DNA of 12,820 nt, from positions 1 to 12,820 of the forward strand of contig CALFMX010000072.1 in NCBI GenBank assembly GCA_937902565.1, read 5' to 3'. Position 1 is the stretch's first letter. The number at the start of each line of letters is the position of its first letter. Made by a program: the position numbers and the translations under genes. The DNA comes from an uncultured Spirochaetales bacterium (lineage in GTDB: Bacteria > Spirochaetota > Spirochaetia > Sphaerochaetales > Sphaerochaetaceae). Of this stretch, positions 10,284 through 12,820 are shown piece by piece. The notes under the pieces were generated by a model, which saw nothing but the letters and a program-made list of their open reading frames with translations, ran no database searches and was not told the origin of the DNA.

Positions 10284-10817
10284 TTATTCGATGGGGGTGA
10301 CCGCCTTCATCTCGATCTTCACCGAATAGCCCAAGCTGTCGAGGTGCTGGATGATCTGCTCGAGGCTGAACATCCCGAGGTTCGGCTTGGAGACATCGGT
10401 GACTTGACGGATGTGCTCACTATCGATCGGGGCCACAACACCGGGAAGGATTTCCTGTCCTTGGGGGGTGTTGGGGGAGAAGAATACAAAGGAACCGATG
10501 ACCACGATGACAAAGGCTGCCGCTGTCAGGATCGCAGGGGCGACCTTCATCTCGATCTTCCGCCTCCAGAAGGAGCGCTTCTGGTCTGCGGTGGGAAACT
10601 TGGTCTCTTCGAAGAACGCCAACACGCGGTCCTTGCTCTGTGCCATCTCTTCGGTGGTGAGAGCGACCGACTGCAAGCGCTCATGCAAGGCCTTGAGCTG
10701 GCCGAGGCGCAGGCGACAAGCGAGGCAATACTGGAGGTGTTCGGAGACCTGGGTCTTCCAGGGCTCGTCCAACTCTCCATCTAGATAGGTACTCAACAGT
10801 TCGTCATCTACACACAT
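10284..10817 (-). CDS. Membrane-anchored zinc-finger anti-sigma factor
   Basis: This 177-aa protein probably holds the neighbouring ECF sigma factor inactive at the inner membrane. The N-terminal zf-HC2 (ZAS) domain has the ligands Cys2, His27, Cys31 and Cys34 (HLQYCLAC). A hydrophilic linker is followed by one transmembrane helix at about 92-113 (from KVAPAILTA to SFVFF). The exported C-terminal part of about 64 residues ends in HLDSLGYSVKIEMKAVTPIE and resembles no sensor domain I know. The ATG at 10817 lies 3 bases after the sigma stop codon, with AGGAG (10823-10827) inside the last sigma codons, so production of the two proteins is coupled. That arrangement, sigma then anti-sigma, is the standard pair. 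The signal it senses cannot be told. Confidence 0.9.
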   Translation of the reverse strand: MCVDDELLSTYLDGELDEPWKTQVSEHLQYCLACRLRLGQLKALHERLQSVALTTEEMAQSKDRVLAFFEETKFPTADQKRSFWRRKIEMKVAPAILTAAAFVIVVIGSFVFFSPNTPQGQEILPGVVAPIDSEHIRQVTDVSKPNLGMFSLEQIIQHLDSLGYSVKIEMKAVTPIE

Positions 10818-10820
10818 GAG

Positions 10821-11339
10821 CTACTCCTGGCTGAGGATCGACTCGAGCATCTTCCGTGCCCGGTAGACCCGCACCTTCACATTACTTTCGGAAATATTGA
10901 GCACCTGTGCGATCTGCTTGTAATCCATATCGGAGTACTCCTTCAGCACGATCACCATGCGGAACTTCTCAGGAAGCTCTTCAATCGCCTCCTGGACGAG
11001 CTTTCGCGTCTCCTTTTCGATCAGGACCTTCTCGCCATCGGTGGTGTTGGCGTGGGGAGAAGGTGCCTTTTTCAGCTTCTCCACCATACTCATCTCCCGA
11101 CTCCTGCGTTTGACGTGGTTGATCGCCAAGTTCTTGCTCACCCTGATGAGCCAATACTTGGCATCATTGAGTGAGGGAAAACTCATCTGTTTGTCAAAGA
11201 ACCGGATGAACGCCTCCTGACAGATCTCCTCCGAAAGGTCGACGTTGCCTGTTACGTGGTACACGACTCTCATCAAGATCGGAAAGACCTCCTCGTAGAC
11301 CAATCTGAATGAGCGTTCATCGTTGCTCTGTACTTCCAT
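10821..11339 (-). CDS. ECF-type RNA polymerase sigma factor
   Basis: This alternative sigma factor of the extracytoplasmic function group has 172 aa from the ATG at 11339. Region 2 covers about residues 12-80 (YEEVFPILMRVVYHVTGN, then EEICQEAFIRFFD and WLIRVSKNLAINHVKRRSRE, the typical -10 recognition helix). A charged linker follows, then region 4 at about 118-168 (LPEKFRMVIVLKEYSDMDYKQIAQVLNISES and VKVRVYRARKML, a helix-turn-helix for the -35). The start is not certain: the ATG has only a distant purine run (GAGAGG, about 13 bases away). The TTG at 11384, overlapping the end of cysS, would add 15 non-conserved residues and has no binding site. It lies 28 bases downstream of cysS and is probably in the same transcript. 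The anti-sigma gene follows at once. Confidence 0.92.
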   Translation of the reverse strand: MEVQSNDERSFRLVYEEVFPILMRVVYHVTGNVDLSEEICQEAFIRFFDKQMSFPSLNDAKYWLIRVSKNLAINHVKRRSREMSMVEKLKKAPSPHANTTDGEKVLIEKETRKLVQEAIEELPEKFRMVIVLKEYSDMDYKQIAQVLNISESNVKVRVYRARKMLESILSQE

Positions 11340-11367
11340 AACCGTAACAACTGTCCTCTCTGATAAG

Positions 11368-12099
11368 TTACATCTTTTTTTCAATGGTACTGCCGTTTGG
11401 CGAGTCCTTCACCACATAGCCCAGTGCGGCGAGCTCATTGCGCAGTGCATCGCTGCGAGCCCAATCCTTGGCGGCCTTTGCCGTCATGCGTTCCTCAAAG
11501 AGGGAGAGAACCTCAGGGGGGATCTCCTCTTCGCCCTCGATCTCATCGAGGCGCAGGCCCAGTGCCTTGTCAAAGTATAGCACAAGCGCATAACGTTCGT
11601 CCGCTGAAAGTGTCTCATCCTTGATCACCGCCCAGAGGTCGGCGATCGCCTGGGGGGTATTGAGGTCGTTCTGGACGTGGGAGAGGAAGGCTGCTTGGTA
11701 CGCCTTCGCCTCAGCCGACTCGATTGGGGCGGCCTCCGCCCCTGCCTTGACCAGGGCCCTGACCGCCTCGCCGATCCGGCGCCTGGCGCTCTGTGCCATC
11801 TTCAAGGACTCGAAGCTGAAGCGCAGCTGGCTGCGGTAGTGGGCACCGAGGACCAGGTAGCGGTAGTCGAGCGGGTCGAAGCCCTTCTCCCTGAGGAGCG
11901 AGAGGGTCAGGAACTCCCCTTTGCTCTTGCTCATCTTGCCGGTATCATCGAGGAGGAACTCGCCATGGAGCCAATACTTGACCCACTCCTTGCCCGTCGC
12001 TGCCTCGCTTTGGGCTATCTCGTTGGTGTGGTGTACCGGGATTGCGTCGATGCCGCCACAGTGGATGTCAAAGCTCTCGCCCAGCAGCGCGCAGCTCAT
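11368..12099 (-). CDS. cysS: Cysteinyl-tRNA synthetase, C-terminal half (5' end missing)
   Basis: CysRS charges tRNA-Cys. Only the last 243 residues of about 460-480 are present. They begin MSCALLGESFDIHCGGIDAIP, which in intact CysRS follows the zinc-binding ECSAM motif. The segment keeps HHTNEIAQSEA (zinc-ligand region), KMSKS at local residues 55-59, the anticodon-binding helical domain, and a C-terminal end of the LRDELAALGYVVKDSP type (here DALRNELAALGYVVKDSPNGSTIEKKM). The ATG at 12099 is an internal methionine, not a true start. The Rossmann half with the HIGH motif and the first zinc cysteines is absent because the sequence changes to phage-like DNA at about 12,080-12,099. A minus-strand ECF sigma gene follows 28 bases after its stop. 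Confidence 0.93.
   Translation of the reverse strand: MSCALLGESFDIHCGGIDAIPVHHTNEIAQSEAATGKEWVKYWLHGEFLLDDTGKMSKSKGEFLTLSLLREKGFDPLDYRYLVLGAHYRSQLRFSFESLKMAQSARRRIGEAVRALVKAGAEAAPIESAEAKAYQAAFLSHVQNDLNTPQAIADLWAVIKDETLSADERYALVLYFDKALGLRLDEIEGEEEIPPEVLSLFEERMTAKAAKDWARSDALRNELAALGYVVKDSPNGSTIEKKM
12080..12099. other. Join between phage-like DNA and cysS through about 20 shared bases
   Basis: On the minus strand these bases (ATGAGCTGCGCGCTGCTGGG) make sense in two frames. One gives the CysRS residues MSCALLG after the lost ECSA. The other gives DELRAAG, the expected end of a phage HTH domain. Downstream only the CysRS frame is sensible, and upstream only the HTH frame is. A short sequence shared by two genomes is the classic place for a wrong join in assembly. 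Confidence 0.75.
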
Positions 12100-12217
12100 C
12101 GACGCGCGAGGCGAGGCGGCGGATGCGGTAGACGCCTTCGGCCTGCCACGAGGTCAGGTGCGAGTGGCGACGCAGGTGATCCAGGACGACCTGGGTTTGC
12201 GGGGGCAGCGGTTTCAC
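12080..12217 (-). CDS. Small phage-type helix-turn-helix protein, 3' end lost
   Basis: The GTG at 12217 has AGGAG (12226-12230) 8 bases upstream, overlapping the stop of the amidase-like gene. The frame encodes KPLPPQTQVVLDHLRRH, then LTSWQAEGVYRIRRLASRVDELRAAG. This fits the short winged-helix HTH domain common in phage and prophage genomes (Pfam HTH_39 type): a 'QTQ.VLDHL' helix, an 'LT..EA' turn and an 'RLA.RI.ELR..G' recognition helix. After about residue 46 the frame enters cysS and stops at 12068-12070 (TGA), so the natural C-terminus is unknown. The role is probably DNA binding; no target can be named. It is the third gene of the phage-like minus-strand cluster. Confidence 0.6.
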
Positions 12218-12228
12218 GTTTCGTTCTC

Positions 12229-12591
12229 CTATCGAGGGAAGTCAGGTGCCCACACGACGGGCTTGCCGTAGGCGGCGAGCAGGCGTCGCAGCGCGGCGTG
12301 TTGGGCTTCGGTGAAGTTGTCCTCGGGCTGCATGGCGTCGTTGACGCCGCCCAGGAGGCAGACTTGGTATGCGGATTGGTTGTGCTTACCGGCGAGAGCG
12401 CCGGGCTGATTCAGCGGGCGACCGTCGTAGATCGAGCCGTCACGTTCGATGACGAAGTGGACGGCGATCTTCGAGTAGCCCTGCGAGCGGTGCAGGCGTG
12501 CGAGTTCTTCGCCGGTCGTGACCTGCTCGGGGCGGGTCATGCTGGCGAGGACGAACAGCGCCTCTACCGATTCCAGAGGTTTGAGGCGCAC
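12229..12591 (-). CDS. T7-lysozyme-like amidase-fold protein, probably catalytically inactive
   Basis: This 120-aa protein aligns by eye with T7 lysozyme (gp3.5, N-acetylmuramoyl-L-alanine amidase, Amidase_2 fold). Matching stretches include ALFVLASMTRP with T7 AIFVHCSATKP, AVHFVIERDGSIYDGR with GYHFIIKRDGTVEAGR, YQVCLLGGVND with IGVCLVGGIDD, and NFTEAQHAALRRLL with NFTPAQMQSLRSLL. The zinc ligand His17 is Leu15 here, and the catalytic Tyr46 is Val44. The C-terminal part with the other zinc ligands (His122, Cys130) and Lys128 is absent; the protein ends GKPVVWAPDFPR. It should not cut cell wall. T7 lysozyme also binds and restrains the phage RNA polymerase, so a binding-only role is possible. 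The GTG start follows the resolvase TAA directly and in the same frame, with no good binding site, so translation may restart after termination. The next gene overlaps its stop codon region with its binding site. Confidence 0.75.
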   Translation of the reverse strand: MRLKPLESVEALFVLASMTRPEQVTTGEELARLHRSQGYSKIAVHFVIERDGSIYDGRPLNQPGALAGKHNQSAYQVCLLGGVNDAMQPEDNFTEAQHAALRRLLAAYGKPVVWAPDFPR

Positions 12592-12819
12592 TTAGAGTTT
12601 GTAGAGGTGGACTTCGGTGCGTGGTTCTTCGTCCGGCTGCGCCCAGCGCTTACCGGAGAGCAGCCACATGACTTGCTTGTCGTCGGCCCAATAGCCGGTG
12701 GCTTTGGTCACAACGTCCATCGGCCCCTTGGCGAGGTTGTCCACGTCGCCCTTGGGAAACGCGGCCTTCGAGGTCTTGGCGCGTTTGCATACCGCGATGA
12801 TGACCACTAAAACCGGATC
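12592..12819 (-). CDS. RusA-like Holliday junction resolvase, 5' end off the window
   Basis: The frame is open to the window edge (DPVLVVIIAVCKRAKTS...), so the GTG at 12807 need not be the start. The visible 75 residues carry the RusA signature: PKGDVDNLAKGPMDVV with the paired metal-binding aspartates (GDVDN), a lysine a few residues on, then WADDKQV with a further conserved aspartate pair, and a final strand with a TEVHLYKL end. RusA-family enzymes cut four-way DNA junctions and are widespread in lambdoid and other phages. The stop TAA abuts the start of the lysozyme-like gene. In T7 the resolvase is endonuclease I (gp3), unrelated in fold, and it also sits just before the lysozyme gene. 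Confidence 0.8.
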   Translation of the reverse strand, partial: DPVLVVIIAVCKRAKTSKAAFPKGDVDNLAKGPMDVVTKATGYWADDKQVMWLLSGKRWAQPDEEPRTEVHLYKL

Positions 12820-12820
12820 G

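Noticed and set aside
11677..12810. 377-residue plus-strand open frame across cysS and the phage-like genes
   Set aside because: It crosses the join between unrelated sequences and is antisense to three supported genes, so it cannot be one natural protein.
12100..12820. Prophage integrated into cysS
   Set aside because: No integrase, attachment repeat or second junction is visible, and the 20-base shared word at the join fits an assembly error better. It cannot be fully excluded from sequence alone.

Overview
The core of this window, about 360 to 12,095, reads as a continuous piece of a free-living bacterial chromosome. A spirochaete of the Sphaerochaeta type is my best guess. It rests on protein flavour, the sugar ABC transporter, and a small histone-H1-like gene. 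I could not test it by search.

From the left, the minus strand carries a two-gene RbsA/RbsC-like sugar transporter. Its permease is cut off at the left, and its promoter region holds a perfect LacI/GalR-type palindrome. The plus strand then carries a VUT-family (queuosine precursor) transporter, the ATP-dependent protease Lon, and a U32 'peptidase' of the TrhP type that overlaps the end of lon. Next is a small plus-strand gene that looks frameshifted. It ends in a strong bidirectional terminator facing the end of valS. The rest of the core is on the minus strand: the 3' half of cysS, then an ECF sigma factor with its membrane zinc-finger anti-sigma factor, a terminator, and valS. Much of the core serves translation and protein quality control: two aminoacyl-tRNA synthetases, two likely wobble-position tRNA modification functions, and Lon.

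Both ends look foreign. Positions 1 to about 355 hold an internal fragment of a BcsB-like secreted protein that runs straight into the truncated permease. Positions about 12,080 to 12,820 hold, on the minus strand, a RusA-like Holliday junction resolvase, a T7-lysozyme-like amidase fold that lacks its catalytic and zinc residues, and a small phage-type HTH protein. The last of these runs into cysS through about 20 bases that make sense in both genes. This is best explained as a composite (chimeric) contig, with the right end derived from a T7-like phage or prophage. The resolvase-then-lysozyme order matches genes 3 and 3.5 of T7.

The points most worth following are the catalytically dead lysozyme homologue behind a RusA gene, the two join points, and the frameshifted histone-like gene.
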